Assembly: GCA_015680685.1 (NCBI GenBank)
Contig: MNCI01002152.1
Coordinates: 372,498-436,497 of the forward strand
Direction of reading: 5' to 3'
From: Gnetum montanum
Lineage: Eukaryota; Streptophyta; Gnetopsida; Gnetales; Gnetaceae
Length of the DNA: 64,000 bases
The position numbers were made by a program, and so were the translations under genes. Below, piece after piece: positions 36,885 through 46,669 of this stretch; the first letter of the stretch is position 1, and every line of letters starts with the position of its first letter. The notes beneath the pieces are model-generated. The model was not told where the DNA came from. It saw nothing but the letters and a program-made list of their open reading frames with translations, and searched no databases.

Positions 36885-37058
36885 TGGTTGACACAGATCT
36901 TCTGACGACGCCAACAATAAGGACGTGGCAGCAGTGCATCCCACAGTAGAACGGCCACAGAGAGCCAAGCCAACCAGAGGTGGACAGACCTTGCTGACTC
37001 AACATATGTGTATGCCGTAGAAGCCCTAACACCAGCGCGATTATAGTATCAGCAATCT
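36885..37058 (-). pseudogene. ANGUSTIFOLIA/CtBP-like gene fragment captured in the D LTR (3' copy)
   Basis: The minus-strand frame from 37058 reads EIADT, then GLLRHTHMLS and SGWLGSLWP, then C-x3-VGVVRRS. This follows the ANGUSTIFOLIA plant CtBP-like protein (EEIADT, GLLRRTHLLS, ASGWLGS, GIVGRS), ~58 residues from the dehydrogenase-like domain. In plants that protein regulates cell shape and microtubules. Immediately upstream TTATCTCGGTAG looks like a splice acceptor, so genomic DNA with intron sequence may have been taken. Downstream similarity stops after S-V-S. Recognised from memory of the family; a protein search would settle it. Confidence 0.7.
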
Positions 37059-37199
37059 CTACCGAGATAAAGAATAATCTGCCATCACTGAAGTCGTCTC
37101 TACGTGGCATGCGGTAGATACACCAAGGAATGAACCCAAACAGCAACGGCTAACTCGATACAGCCCTTTGCAAGGCGCAAAAGCTCCACAGGGCAAAAA

Positions 37200-37400
37200 A
37201 ACGTGATTCTGTGATAATGTTATTGCCTGTAATTTTCCTACTGCTACAAAAAATTTACCTGCATCTTCTGTGTAGGAAACTAGAAATGGTGTCATTACAG
37301 AAGGGGCAATGCGAGTCCGTGCTATAGCCATGCTGCCCATGGATCGAACGATGAAACTGGTAGCAGTACCAGCTTGATTTCCTTGTTGACATGATTGATA
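37200..37400 (-). other. unassigned, possibly captured exon in the D LTR
   Basis: Minus-strand open frame (GTATSFIVRSMG near 37350, ARTRIAPS near 37310) ending at a GATGCAG followed by GTAAAT donor-like site at about 37260. It is repeated at 43480-43680. It lies between the bHLH and ANGUSTIFOLIA pieces and is GC-richer than its surroundings, so a further captured exon is plausible, but I do not recognise the protein. Confidence 0.35.
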
Positions 37401-37439
37401 CAGTCACAACCACACTTCAAAACCCTACATCAAACCCTA

Positions 37440-37720
37440 GTTCTGCATTCTTTCTTTCCACCGTAACCTTTGTGTGATGCTATATGGATCAGTGGCTTGA
37501 CCACGACATGCTTTGACTCTAGGATGCGTTGATGGTGTAGCACTAGTTGTTAGAGGAGGATATGGGTTTAGATGTTGAGGCTCTAGCATGCCTCCATATG
37601 GTTGCACTTGAACCTTAGTCTAGAAGCTTGGTGACAGTGCTGATACTGGTGGCCATAATAGTCTACGCGCTGTACCTAGGAATGATAAAAATAGGTCTCC
37701 AAGGTTCAAATCCCAGGCAT
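37440..37720 (-). pseudogene. bHLH transcription factor fragment captured in the D LTR (3' copy)
   Basis: The minus-strand frame reads RGQATDPYSITQRLRWKER at about 37457-37510, which follows the start of the plant bHLH domain of the LRL/UNE12-type group (GQATDPHSIAERLRRER). The upstream Pro/Ser-rich part resembles the linker of such proteins. This copy has stops upstream; the copy at 43710-43982 is open. Only the basic region and the first part of helix 1 are present, so it could not form a normal bHLH dimer. Confidence 0.75.
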
Positions 37721-37825
37721 TATTTTCCATAATTTCCTCTTGGGGATGGGCCGCGATGTTCCGTTGATCTGCACTATCTTGGTTCTTCAAATTAACCCTT
37801 CAGTAAGTAAATGGAATAGCAATCA

Positions 37826-38363
37826 TCACTGTAGATTCTCAACAATATATGTGGCATAAAGATCCATAAAGTGTTGAATAGCTTCGCAGGCAGTGGCCGC
37901 TGGCAGAAATTCATCCACAACAACTTCTTTATTCCTATTTTTCTCATAATCTTCAAAGAACCTTCGGATCTCTTGCAAATGGTATGGAGGAAGCTCCTTG
38001 ATATCCTTGTAATGATGATATTTAGGATCATCAATGCACACAGTAATAATCTTGTCATCCTTCTCCCCCTGATCAATCATGGGCATCAAGCCAATGGCTC
38101 TAACACGGCTCCTTGATTAAACCTATTTTCTTATCCAACTCATGTTTCATTTTTCTTCCCTTTCCAATTTCAATAACAACATTGAAAATGGAAGGGGCAC
38201 CAGGTCCAATCTTGATATCATGCCATGGATGAGCTGCAATGGATTTGCATGACCTCAATGACATAATTCTTTCATTTAGAGATGGAGTTGAAGAAATCTT
38301 CCGCTGTCCATTGGTTTTTGATTCCGCCCCAGTAGGAGTCATGTTTGATATGAAATATTCCAC
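37826..38363 (-). pseudogene. soluble inorganic pyrophosphatase fragment captured in the D LTR (3' copy)
   Basis: Two blocks in sense with D. 38363 to about 38110 reads as the N-terminal part ([35 protein letters not shown]). 38089-37826 reads as the C-terminal part ([37 protein letters not shown], natural end). The central part, including the catalytic signature with its metal-binding aspartates (D-x-D-P-x-D), is missing at about 38095-38110, where the frame also shifts. No intron interrupts the surviving blocks, suggesting capture from mRNA or later loss of introns. The normal enzyme splits pyrophosphate in the cytosol; this fragment cannot. Preceding residues to 38363 may not belong to the original gene. 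Confidence 0.85.
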
Positions 38364-38558
38364 TTAAACTAAAAAGGTTGAATAGAAAAGCTTTCTCTTC
38401 TTCTCATTCTTGGATTTCATTTCTATAGGAAAAAATTTTGAATTATCCTCCTTTGCTCCTATGCTATGACCTCCTTGAGTATGTAAGTGTTTTACAAATT
38501 GCCTTTTACTAGTATCTCTACTTTTGCTATTCCATGAAATGGCCAAAATGTGCCAACA

Positions 38559-38570
38559 TTTCTACCCCCT
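38559..38570 (-). promoter_or_regulatory. polypurine tract of D
   Basis: AGGGGGTAGAAA on the minus strand directly precedes TGTTGGCACA, the first bases of the 3' LTR. Confidence 0.7.
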
Positions 38571-38810
38571 TAAAAGGTTAAAGAAACTTATGCAGCCTCA
38601 TTTTGAAACTGAAACATACTAAAACTTCCATTGAATTTTTACAGCCAAATAGAAATCTTTTTTGAGGAAAATTCCCATTTAACATAAGGTGTGATGGGAC
38701 AAAAACCTCATTCCTAACAAAATAAACAAACTGTACATTATTAAGTCCTTTGTTCATGGACTATTCTTGAGATAGGACAAGAATGGGGAGGATTACGCTC
38801 GTAGGAATCC

Positions 38811-39535
38811 TCATATCTCTAACCCTCTCATAAGCAATCTTTCTATTACTTTTTGGCTCGCTCGAGCTTTCAACTTGATCCTCTTGAGATTTGTCTTCAG
38901 CAATTCTCTCATCTTCTTTCTCAAATGAATTCTCATTTTCTTAGAGTGTACAAATTTTATTTTCAACACTTCATTTTTCAACCATCTTACTTTTTCTATT
39001 TGAAGTAATGTTATCAATCATGAAAGGTTCACTATAGATGTATATTTGATTTGGTTCTCCTTTCCAAGGTAACCACATGTGAGAATAGTCTGTTGATATG
39101 TAACCTGAGAAATTCTTGCTTCAACTTCTACTCAATAAGAGACTATGCGAATCTGGTATATCTGCCACTTGAATAGTTACTCTACTTCTTATGCGAGGTT
39201 CAGAAGCGATTTCCAATAGAACACTTGGTAATTGACCCAAAATCTTCACTCTACTTTTATCCACTTGAACAATCTTTCTATTTGATTTTTCAGGAATCAA
39301 ACCAAGTTTCTTAGATATAGACAATGGCATTATAGTAGACATAGCTCTGGAATCAACCAAACAATTGTGTAAGTATTTATCCTTTAATTTCATTGTCAAG
39401 AGAAAAAGAGGAGCTTCCTTATCATATGAAGTCTTTAATTTCTCATCATTCCTAGATACATAACTTAACTCTGATTCTCTAACTCTCCTTTTACCTTTAA
39501 TGAACTCTAAGGCTTTTCTTTACTGATCTCCTATT
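38811..39535 (-). pseudogene. protease region of D, degenerate
   Basis: The minus-strand frame 39399-39121 reads NCLVDSRAMSTIMPLSISKKLGL, the active-site segment of a Ty3-type retropepsin with DSG altered to DSR, followed by LLLSRS where ILGR is expected. A stop ends this frame at 39121. Downstream, KGEPNQIYIYS and a Lys-rich tail run to 38811 in other frames. There is no RT before the LTR at 38558. The upstream gag block ends at 39544. Confidence 0.65.
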
Positions 39536-39543
39536 TGAAGCAA

Positions 39544-41034
39544 CTAATAGAGGCTAATATTGGCCTTAACATGTTTAAGGTCTTCAATCAAATCATATTC
39601 TCCATCACCAATAAAACTTGATCTCTTTATCCATTTGTTGAAAGACTGATTTGGAGTGCTTTGCTCTACTGGATTGTCTTTACCTTTATACTTATCTTTT
39701 CTACTTAGTTCAAAAGCTTTTCTCTTAGTAGATGGATCAGTAATAACATTTGGGGGTCTAGAAGTAGTTAGTCTTTCTTTAGATCGAAGACTATATCCAT
39801 TTTCCTCATTATTATTGCATTCCTCATCTGATGACATATCTTCTTCAGAACTTGATAGAGAAGAAGTATGGCTAGATCCATTACTAGAAGATTTACTTGC
39901 ATAATGAACACTAGATAACTCATTATCAAATTCAATATCAAGAAAGTTGGACATAACAAGGTCACTTTCATCCTCATCTTCTACTAACTTAGTGTCTTGA
40001 TGTTTATGCTTCCTATTTTTCCTTTCTTGCTTGATACTAACTCTTGCCAATGCTTTTTCAAGCTTCACTATTTTGTTAGACATATCTCTCATTAATTGTC
40101 CTTTTTCAGATCCTACTCTTTCATGCTCTTGCTCTATCTTAACATGAGATGGACTTGGTAAAGCTTTAAATTGAGCAAAATCTTGCATAGGAATCATAAC
40201 TCTTTCTTCTCTTTTTGGAATTTCAATATTTTATTCAAGATTCAAGTTCAACTTTTTTTCTAACTTTATAGCTTCACTGAAGTAGTCATTTAATGTAGTT
40301 AAGTTTGGAGTTCTCCTTAACCAAATCGAAATGTTGGGGTTGACAGCCTTAAGGTAAGTTTCCTTAAGCATTTCTTATGATGGCCTATATTGCCTTTGAA
40401 AGAGTCCACAAATTCGTTGAAACTTCATGTTGAAATCTCTAATTGACTCTTTAACTCCTTGCTTAGCTTGTATCAACCCACAGTAAAGTTGTTGTTGATC
40501 TAATTGATTACCAAACTGGGCTAAGAAAAGATTCTTCATATCATCCCAACTTGTAATACTATTACTTGGTAAGTTTGAATACCAAATCTGAGCCATATCT
40601 TTTAGATTCGATACAAACAACCTACAAGCTTGATCTTCATCTTGAATATTTGCATGAGCTAAAGCTAACTCAAACATGTGAATATATTCTTTAGCAAAAT
40701 AAGCTTTTTTAGGAATGAAAGGCTCAGGAAAATATTTGTAAACTACCTTAGGAATATCATTGTAATTTTGAAATCCTAATGGTGTAACTCCTTGCCAAGG
40801 ATTTGCCATCCTATTCCTTTGAAATGTTAAACTCTTAGACTTTCTAGATCTTCTCTTACGAATTGAAAAATCAGAGATAATGGGTGACCTTCTTGATCTT
40901 CTAGTTTTCACTCCACTACTTGTTCCCAATTCAAAAACTTCCTTTGGTTCTTCTTCCGATGAAGAATCAGTCTTAGAATGTAGAATATCCTTTGAAACTT
41001 TTAAATTTTCCAAACTATCAATCTTCTTGGTCAT
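39544..41034 (-). pseudogene. gag: gag of D, degenerate
   Basis: Starts M-T-K-K-I-D at 41034. A basic stretch (RRSRRS, RKRRSRKSKS) is followed by a Ty3-type gag domain at about 40740-40375 (CRLFVSNLKDMAQIWYSNLP, SITSWDDMKNLFLAQF, QAKQGVKESIRDF). The frame breaks near 40375-40200 and continues 40197-39544 with a helical, Glu/Lys-rich segment (about 40120-40030), a Ser/Asp/Glu-rich stretch and a basic tail. Few stops remain for its length, in line with a younger age than the host element. Confidence 0.8.
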
Positions 41035-41099
41035 GAACTGAAAATAGTATTTAATTTCTTAAGCCTTTATAGTAACAAAGAATTGTTGATGTGCTAAAA

Positions 41100-41853
41100 N
41101 NNNNNNNNNNNNNNNNNNNNNNNNNNNNNNNNNNNNNNNNNNNNNNNNNNNNNNNNNNNNNNNNNNNNNNNNNNNNNNNNNNNNNNNNNNNNNNNNNNNN
41201 NNNNNNNNNNNNNNNNNNNNNNNNNNNNNNNNNNNNNNNNNNNNNNNNNNNNNNNNNNNNNNNNNNNNNNNNNNNNNNNNNNNNNNNNNNNNNNNNNNNN
41301 NNNNNNNNNNNNNNNNNNNNNNNNNNNNNNNNNNNNNNNNNNNNNNNNNNNNNNNNNNNNNNNNNNNNNNNNNNNNNNNNNNNNNNNNNNNNNNNNNNNN
41401 NNNNNNNNNNNNNNNNNNNNNNNNNNNNNNNNNNNNNNNNNNNNNNNNNNNNNNNNNNNNNNNNNNNNNNNNNNNNNNNNNNNNNNNNNNNNNNNNNNNN
41501 NNNNNNNNNNNNNNNNNNNNNNNNNNNNNNNNNNNNNNNNNNNNNNNNNNNNNNNNNNNNNNNNNNNNNNNNNNNNNNNNNNNNNNNNNNNNNNNNNNNN
41601 NNNNNNNNNNNNNNNNNNNNNNNNNNNNNNNNNNNNNNNNNNNNNNNNNNNNNNNNNNNNNNNNNNNNNNNNNNNNNNNNNNNNNNNNNNNNNNNNNNNN
41701 NNNNNNNNNNNNNNNNNNNNNNNNNNNNNNNNNNNNNNNNNNNNNNNNNNNNNNNNNNNNNNNNNNNNNNNNNNNNNNNNNNNNNNNNNNNNNNNNNNNN
41801 NNNNNNNNNNNNNNNNNNNNNNNNNNNNNNNNNNNNNNNNNNNNNNNNNNNNN
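41100..41853. other. assembly gap (754 N)
   Basis: Undetermined bases covering the inner end of the D 5' LTR (counterpart of about 34601-35570) and its primer-binding site. Given LTR length, about 1 kb of LTR is expected here, so the gap size is probably not exact. Confidence 0.95.
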
Positions 41854-43157
41854 AGTAAGAGCAATCTAAAAATCCCAAAATTACTTGCCAAGGATGATAC
41901 TATCTAAACCACTAGCTAAACAATTTAAACAAAATAAAAAATAAAATGCATAACTCATAGGACCATGACAAAGAGGCTGAAATCTTTAATCTAGCAAGCC
42001 ATCTTACAAGCAATCATCTTTACAAATCTTCCAAGATCCCAAGTGTGATGTGTGAGACCCAATGTGATGATCCTTCCTCCTTGACCCCTAAAGCCTTTTT
42101 ATAGGGTTCAAAGGTAGGTAGGGAAGTTACAAAATATCTTGGGTGGTTTAACCACCATAGAGATAAAAAAGCTACAATGGACAAGTGTCCTATTCCATGG
42201 CCAAGTGTCTTCATTCAGTTGCCAAGTGTCTTCATTCAGTTGCCAAGTGTAGTTGCCAAGTGTTCACCATGGAGAGAAACAAGTTGCAGTTGACAAGTGG
42301 CCTTTGTGGAGAAAAAGAGGTTGTAGTTTACAAGTGGCCTTTTTGGTGGTTATAACCACCATTTCCATTGACAAGTGTTCAATTCACATAGTAATTTGAA
42401 CAATTGTTGCACAATTTCCCTTTTTTAAATCATAAACTATTTTATTGTTCTTTACATCATAGTAGTAACTATCATAGGAAGTTACAATTTCCATATGAAT
42501 AAAATGGATAATAGGCAAATGTCTCTTTGTCCCTAAATAATAGGTGTTTTTTGTTTTTCTAAAAATAAATATCATTATCATTGAAAATTATACTACTTGC
42601 TAATGTTCAACAACTAAAGTAGAGAAGGAAAGAGGTCCAACAAATGATGCAAGTGTGGCATGCCCTGGGAATTAACAAATTTGCAGCAACAACAAAGCTC
42701 ACATGAAGATGTTCATGACTCATTAGTTGCTACTAATTTTTTTTTTTCTTTTGGGCAATTCTAGCAGGTTGAATTTTGAATGCCATCCTCAATGCAAAAC
42801 TCAAATAATTAAGAGGCCTAATTTTGCAGCTGAACCAAAATTCTAGTGGATGCTCTTTCAGAAACCATAGTGTCACTACTCTTTTTTCCTGATAATGATG
42901 TTGATTAAATCATGACTTCTCTCATGGGATATGCTCTCAATGACAGAACCGATTGCAGGAAAAAATCGCTATTCCTCTTTGATGGCCATTGTGCATAACT
43001 TGGAATAGTTTCTCATCACAAATTCAGACTGCCACGTCATTCTTGGCTGGTGTGTCATCATTGGTGCAGGGTCCTGGAAACACATGAGCTGGCCCCAAAA
43101 ATTCTTTCCTGCCTTCCTTTCCAATTCTAGTAAGAGAGTGACAAAATGAAATGTTGT

Positions 43158-43330
43158 GGTTGACGCAGATCTTCTGACGATACCAACAACAAGGACACGG
43201 CAACAGTGCATCCCGTAGCAGAATGGCCACAGAGAGCCAAGCCAACCAGAGGCTGATAGACCTTGCCGACTCAACATATGCTTATGCCGTAGAAGCCGTA
43301 ACACCAGCGTGATTATAGTATCAACAATCT
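43158..43330 (-). pseudogene. ANGUSTIFOLIA/CtBP-like fragment (5' LTR copy)
   Basis: Counterpart of 36885-37058. Reads EIVDT, GLSASGWLGSLWPF and VVGIVRRSAS, nearer to the family in places (LSASGWLGS, GIVRRSAS) than the other copy. The splice-acceptor-like ACTGAG... is weaker here (CAGTAG at 43331-43336 on the minus strand). Confidence 0.7.
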
Positions 43331-43709
43331 CTACTGAGATAAAGAATAATTTGCCATCACTGAAGCCGTCTCTATGTGGCACGTGGTAGATACACCAAGG
43401 AATGAACCCAAACAGCAATGGCCAACTCGATACGGCCCTTTGCAAGGCGCAAAAGCTCCACAGGGTAAAAAAAACGTGATTCTATGATAATGTTATTACC
43501 TGTAATTTTCCTACTGCTACACAAAATTTACCTGCATCTTCTATGCAGGAAACTAGAAATGGTGTCATTATAGAAGGGGCAATGCGAGTCCGTGCTACAG
43601 CCACGTGGCCCATGGATCGAACGATGAAACTGGTAGCAGTACCAGCTCGATTTCCTTGTTGACATGATCGATACGGTCATAGCCACACTTCAAAACCTTA
43701 CATCAAACC

Positions 43710-43982
43710 CTAGTTCTGCAATCTTTCTTTCCACCGTAACCTTTGTGCAATGCTGTATGGATCAGTGGCTTGACCACAACGTGCTTTGACTCTGGGACGT
43801 GCTGATGGTGCAACACTAGTTGTTAGAGGAGGACATGGGTTTGGATGTTGAGGCTCTAGCATGCCTCCATATGGTTGCACTTGAACCTTAGTCTGGAAGC
43901 TTGGTGATGGTGTTGATACTGGTGGCCGTAGTAGTCCACGGGCTGTACCTGGGAATGGTGAAAATAGGTCTCCAAGGTTCAA
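43710..43982 (-). pseudogene. bHLH transcription factor fragment (5' LTR copy, open)
   Basis: A 90-codon open frame on the minus strand: GTARGLLRPPVS, a Pro-rich linker, then ARPRVKARCGQATDPYSIAQ and RLRWKER, matching the lead-in (RPRVRARRGQATDPHS) and basic region of plant LRL/UNE12-type bHLH proteins. Stops after helix 1 begins. The alteration of RARRGQ to KARCGQ changes the basic region. Capture predates the insertion because both LTRs have it. Confidence 0.78.
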
Positions 43983-44095
43983 ATCCTAGGCATTATTTTT
44001 CATAATTTCCTCTTGGGGATGGGCCGCAATGTTCCATTGATCTACACTATCTTGGTTCTTCAAATTAACCCTTCAGTAAGTAAATGGAATAGTAA

Positions 44096-44636
44096 TCATC
44101 GCTGTAGATTCTCAACAATATATGTGGCATAAAGATCCATAGAGTGTTGAATAGCTTCGTAGGCAGTGGCCGCTGGCAAAAATTCATCCACAGTAACTTC
44201 TTTATTCTTATTTTTCTTGTAATCTTCAAAGAACCTTCGGATCTCTTGCAAATGGTATGGAGGAAGCTCCTTGATACCCTTGTAATGACGATATTTAGGA
44301 TCATCAATGCACACAGTAATAATCTTGTCATCCTTCTCCCCCTGATCAATCATGGGCATCAAGCCAATGGCTCTAACACGGCTCCTTGATTAAACCTATT
44401 TTCTTATCCAACTCATGTTTCATTTTGCTTCCCTTTCCAATTTCAATAACAACATTGAAAATAGAAGGGGCACCAGGTCCAATCTCAATATCATGCCATG
44501 GATGAGCTGCAATGGATTTGCATGACCTCAATGACATAATTCTTTCATTTAGAGATGGAGTTGAAGAAATCTTCCGCTGTCCATTGGTTTTTGATTCCAC
44601 CCCAGCAGGAGTCATGTTTGATATGAAATATTCCAC
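44096..44636 (-). pseudogene. soluble inorganic pyrophosphatase fragment (5' LTR copy)
   Basis: Counterpart of 37826-38363, with the same central deletion and frame break near 44362-44385. Residues such as [12 protein letters not shown] and [11 protein letters not shown] are closer to the plant enzyme than in the 3' LTR, as expected if each copy decays independently. Confidence 0.85.
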
Positions 44637-44836
44637 TTAAACTAAAAAGGTTGAATAGAAAAGCTTTCTCTTCTTCTCATGCTTGGATTTCATTTCTATA
44701 GGAAGAAATTTTGAATTATCCTCCTTTGCTCCTATGCTATGACCTCCTTGAGTATGTAAGTGTTTTACAAATTGCCTTTTGCTAGTATCTCTACTTTTGC
44801 TGTTCCATGAAATGGCCAAAATGTGCCAACACATTT

Positions 44837-45220
44837 CCATCTAGTAAAATCTAACCTTTCACCTATCATATTTTGTTCCCATGTATCAACAACATAGCAG
44901 ATTATGAAGTCTTGACCAAAGGGATGATGGTAGCTCATAACCTAGGAATTAGATGGTTAGCAATCAAAGATAATTCACAACTTATGGTTAACCAAGTAAC
45001 TGAAGTCTATGCATGTAAAGCTAAACACTTACAACCTTACTGTTACCTAGGAAAGAAATTGTTACAACAATTCATAAACATTGATATCCAACACATACCT
45101 CAAAATGAGAATGTCATAGCTAACACAATTGCAACATTAGCCATTAGTGTGATGCTAGATGTGTTTAGTAAGTTGCCCACCTTAACCATGGATTTTGTTA
45201 TTCCCATCATGTAGACTGCT
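44837..45220 (+). pseudogene. host-element second (archaeal-type) RNase H, right part
   Basis: Resumes the domain cut at 34600. NNIADYEVLTKGM, AHNLGIRWLAI and DNSQLMVNQV (to about 45005), then HIPQNENVIANTIATLA near 45095, are the diagnostic blocks of the Tat-lineage second RNase H. A 113-codon open frame runs 44873-45214, with a frameshift near 44870-44885 relative to the left part. Removing D joins the two halves in the expected order, which confirms D as an insertion. Confidence 0.82.
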
Positions 45221-45369
45221 CCTACCAGGGAGTGGTATGATGATATCAAATTTTACCTTATGCATGGTGAATCCTCACAAGGCCTAACTACTGCTGAAAA
45301 GGATGTTGTACATAAGTGATCAAAGTAGTGTGTCATTGTAGGTGATAACACAATATGTTAATGAGCCTA

Positions 45370-46460
45370 TGATGTCATACTCCTAAAGTGCTTGGGTAAA
45401 ACTGAAGCCAAAATAATCCTAAAGAAGGTTCATGAGGGTGTTTGTGGAGGACATAAAGCACCTAGAGTTATGACCACTAAGCTTAGACAGTTAGGATACT
45501 ATTGGTCCCATATGAGAAGTGACTACTTGTAGAAGGTTAAGTGATGTGATACATGCCAATGATATAGAAACCATAAACATGTATCACCAACTGAGTTACA
45601 CACCACTCAGATCACATGGTTGTTTCAATGATGGGGGTTGGATATCATTGGATCCATAATACTTAAGTCTTCCATAAGGCATAAGTTAATCATCACCATA
45701 ATTGAATACTTTACAAAGTGGGTTGAGGCTATTTCCCTAAGGCTACCACTAAGCAAGTTTGCAAGTTTATCCTAGATAACATTATAGCTTGATTTTGCAT
45801 AACCATGACCATAGTTATAGATAATGGACCACAACTTAGTAACCATGAAATAAAATATTTCTATCATAACCTAGGAATTAAGCATTCTTTCTCATTGACC
45901 TATTAACGTAAAGCTAATGTACAAGTAGAGGCTAACAACAAATCCATCATCAACTTACTCAAAACGATGCTCAACAATAACAAACATAAATAGCATGAGT
46001 GGCTTGTCCATGCACTATTGGCATACAAAACAACATATTGAATAGTGATTGATATGATTCCTTATAGCTTGGTTTATGATTCTAAAGATATTTTACCTCT
46101 TGAATTGTAGGTGTCATTTCTCTCTAAGTAGCCTTGACTAACTTCATCAATGATGAGAAAAACAAGGAGTTGCAAATAGCAACCTTGGACTTAGTGGAGG
46201 AGCAACATAAGCAAGTGCTTGCTCACATTGAGAATTATCAAGAGAGGTAGAAATAGTCACATCACCATAACTTGATCATGCACTAGGTCAAGGAGGGTGA
46301 CCTGGTCCTCAAGGCCATCTGTTAGCATGCAGACAAGTTCTTAGCAAACTAGGAGGGATCCTTCCTTGTCACTAGAGCCTATGGGAATGGTACATTTGGA
46401 ATAGCCAACATGGATAGGAATGAGTTAGCCAATATATTCAATCATTCCTATCTAAAGCCA
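45370..46460 (+). pseudogene. host-element integrase, degenerate
   Basis: Zinc-binding HHCC remnant (HEGVCGGHK near 45430; CDTCQ near 45548), then the catalytic core with GLDIIG (near 45640), DNGPQLSNHE (near 45822) and a VEANNKSI block (near 45928) carrying the D, D and E positions, then a C-terminal part to about 46460 (FLANXEGS near 46340, YLKP near 46450). Many stops. The integrase would insert the DNA copy into the genome. It is followed by tandem TTAAACTAGCAA units and the 3' LTR, the normal Tat order. Confidence 0.82.
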
Positions 46461-46479
46461 TAGTACATGTTTCTGACAA

Positions 46480-46610
46480 TCACCAATAAGTGAGCCTATT
46501 TTCAATGGTCCACTAAAATCTTAAACTAGCAACACAGCTTACCAAGGACTTAAACTAGTAACATGGCCTACCACAACCTTAAACTAGCAACTTTGATGAC
46601 ATGGATAGCT
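46480..46610 (+). repeat. ~29-bp tandem units TTAAACTAGCAAC after integrase
   Basis: TAAACTAG at 46522, 46550 and 46580, separated by CCTACCACAACC-like sequence. Same family as 15600-15790 and, in reverse, 3520-3690. Confidence 0.65.
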
Positions 46611-46669
46611 TGATTATCATGTGGCCTATATGTATTGTAGCATTATAATATGTAATGTTTTTTATTCTT
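46611..46669 (+). other. pre-LTR sequence of the host element
   Basis: T-rich bases between the tandem units and the LTR start. No clear polypurine tract is visible, which may reflect decay. Confidence 0.4.

Larger units (their letters stand above)
34601..38558 (-). repeat. 3' LTR of D (complete)
   Basis: 3958 bp, TG...CA ends with a 5-bp inverted terminal repeat (TGTTG/CAACA). The gene fragments lie at 36885-38363, upstream of the TATA-like box at 35801-35811 in the minus direction, that is in U3. The U5 side (34601-35700) shows no coding similarity. Confidence 0.85.
34601..44831 (-). mobile_element. LTR retrotransposon D, minus strand, giant LTRs with captured plant gene pieces
   Basis: LTR ends on the minus strand are TGTTGGCACA and GTCGTCAACA. 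The complete LTR is 3958 bp (34601-38558); the other is partly in a gap. The flanks are CATTC (34596-34600) and CATTT (44832-44836), a 5-bp duplication with one change. The interior between the LTRs is about 2.5 kb and holds gag and protease remnants only. The LTRs carry sense-strand pieces of plant inorganic pyrophosphatase, bHLH and ANGUSTIFOLIA-like genes. Over 38101-38360 I count six differences between the LTRs, so insertion is more recent than that of the host. D interrupts the host's second RNase H. Confidence 0.85.
41854..44831 (-). repeat. 5' LTR of D (partial, rest in gap)
   Basis: Collinear with 35571-38558 and very similar, including TATA-like box (42094-42104), minisatellite (42180-42380) and all gene pieces. 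Ends TGTGCCAACA at 44831. Confidence 0.88.

Noticed and set aside
37826-38363. Functional resident pyrophosphatase gene
   Set aside because: Catalytic centre missing, frame broken, and the same fragment is present in both LTRs.
41091-41891. Long reading frames on both strands across 41091-41891
   Set aside because: They consist almost wholly of N in the assembly gap.
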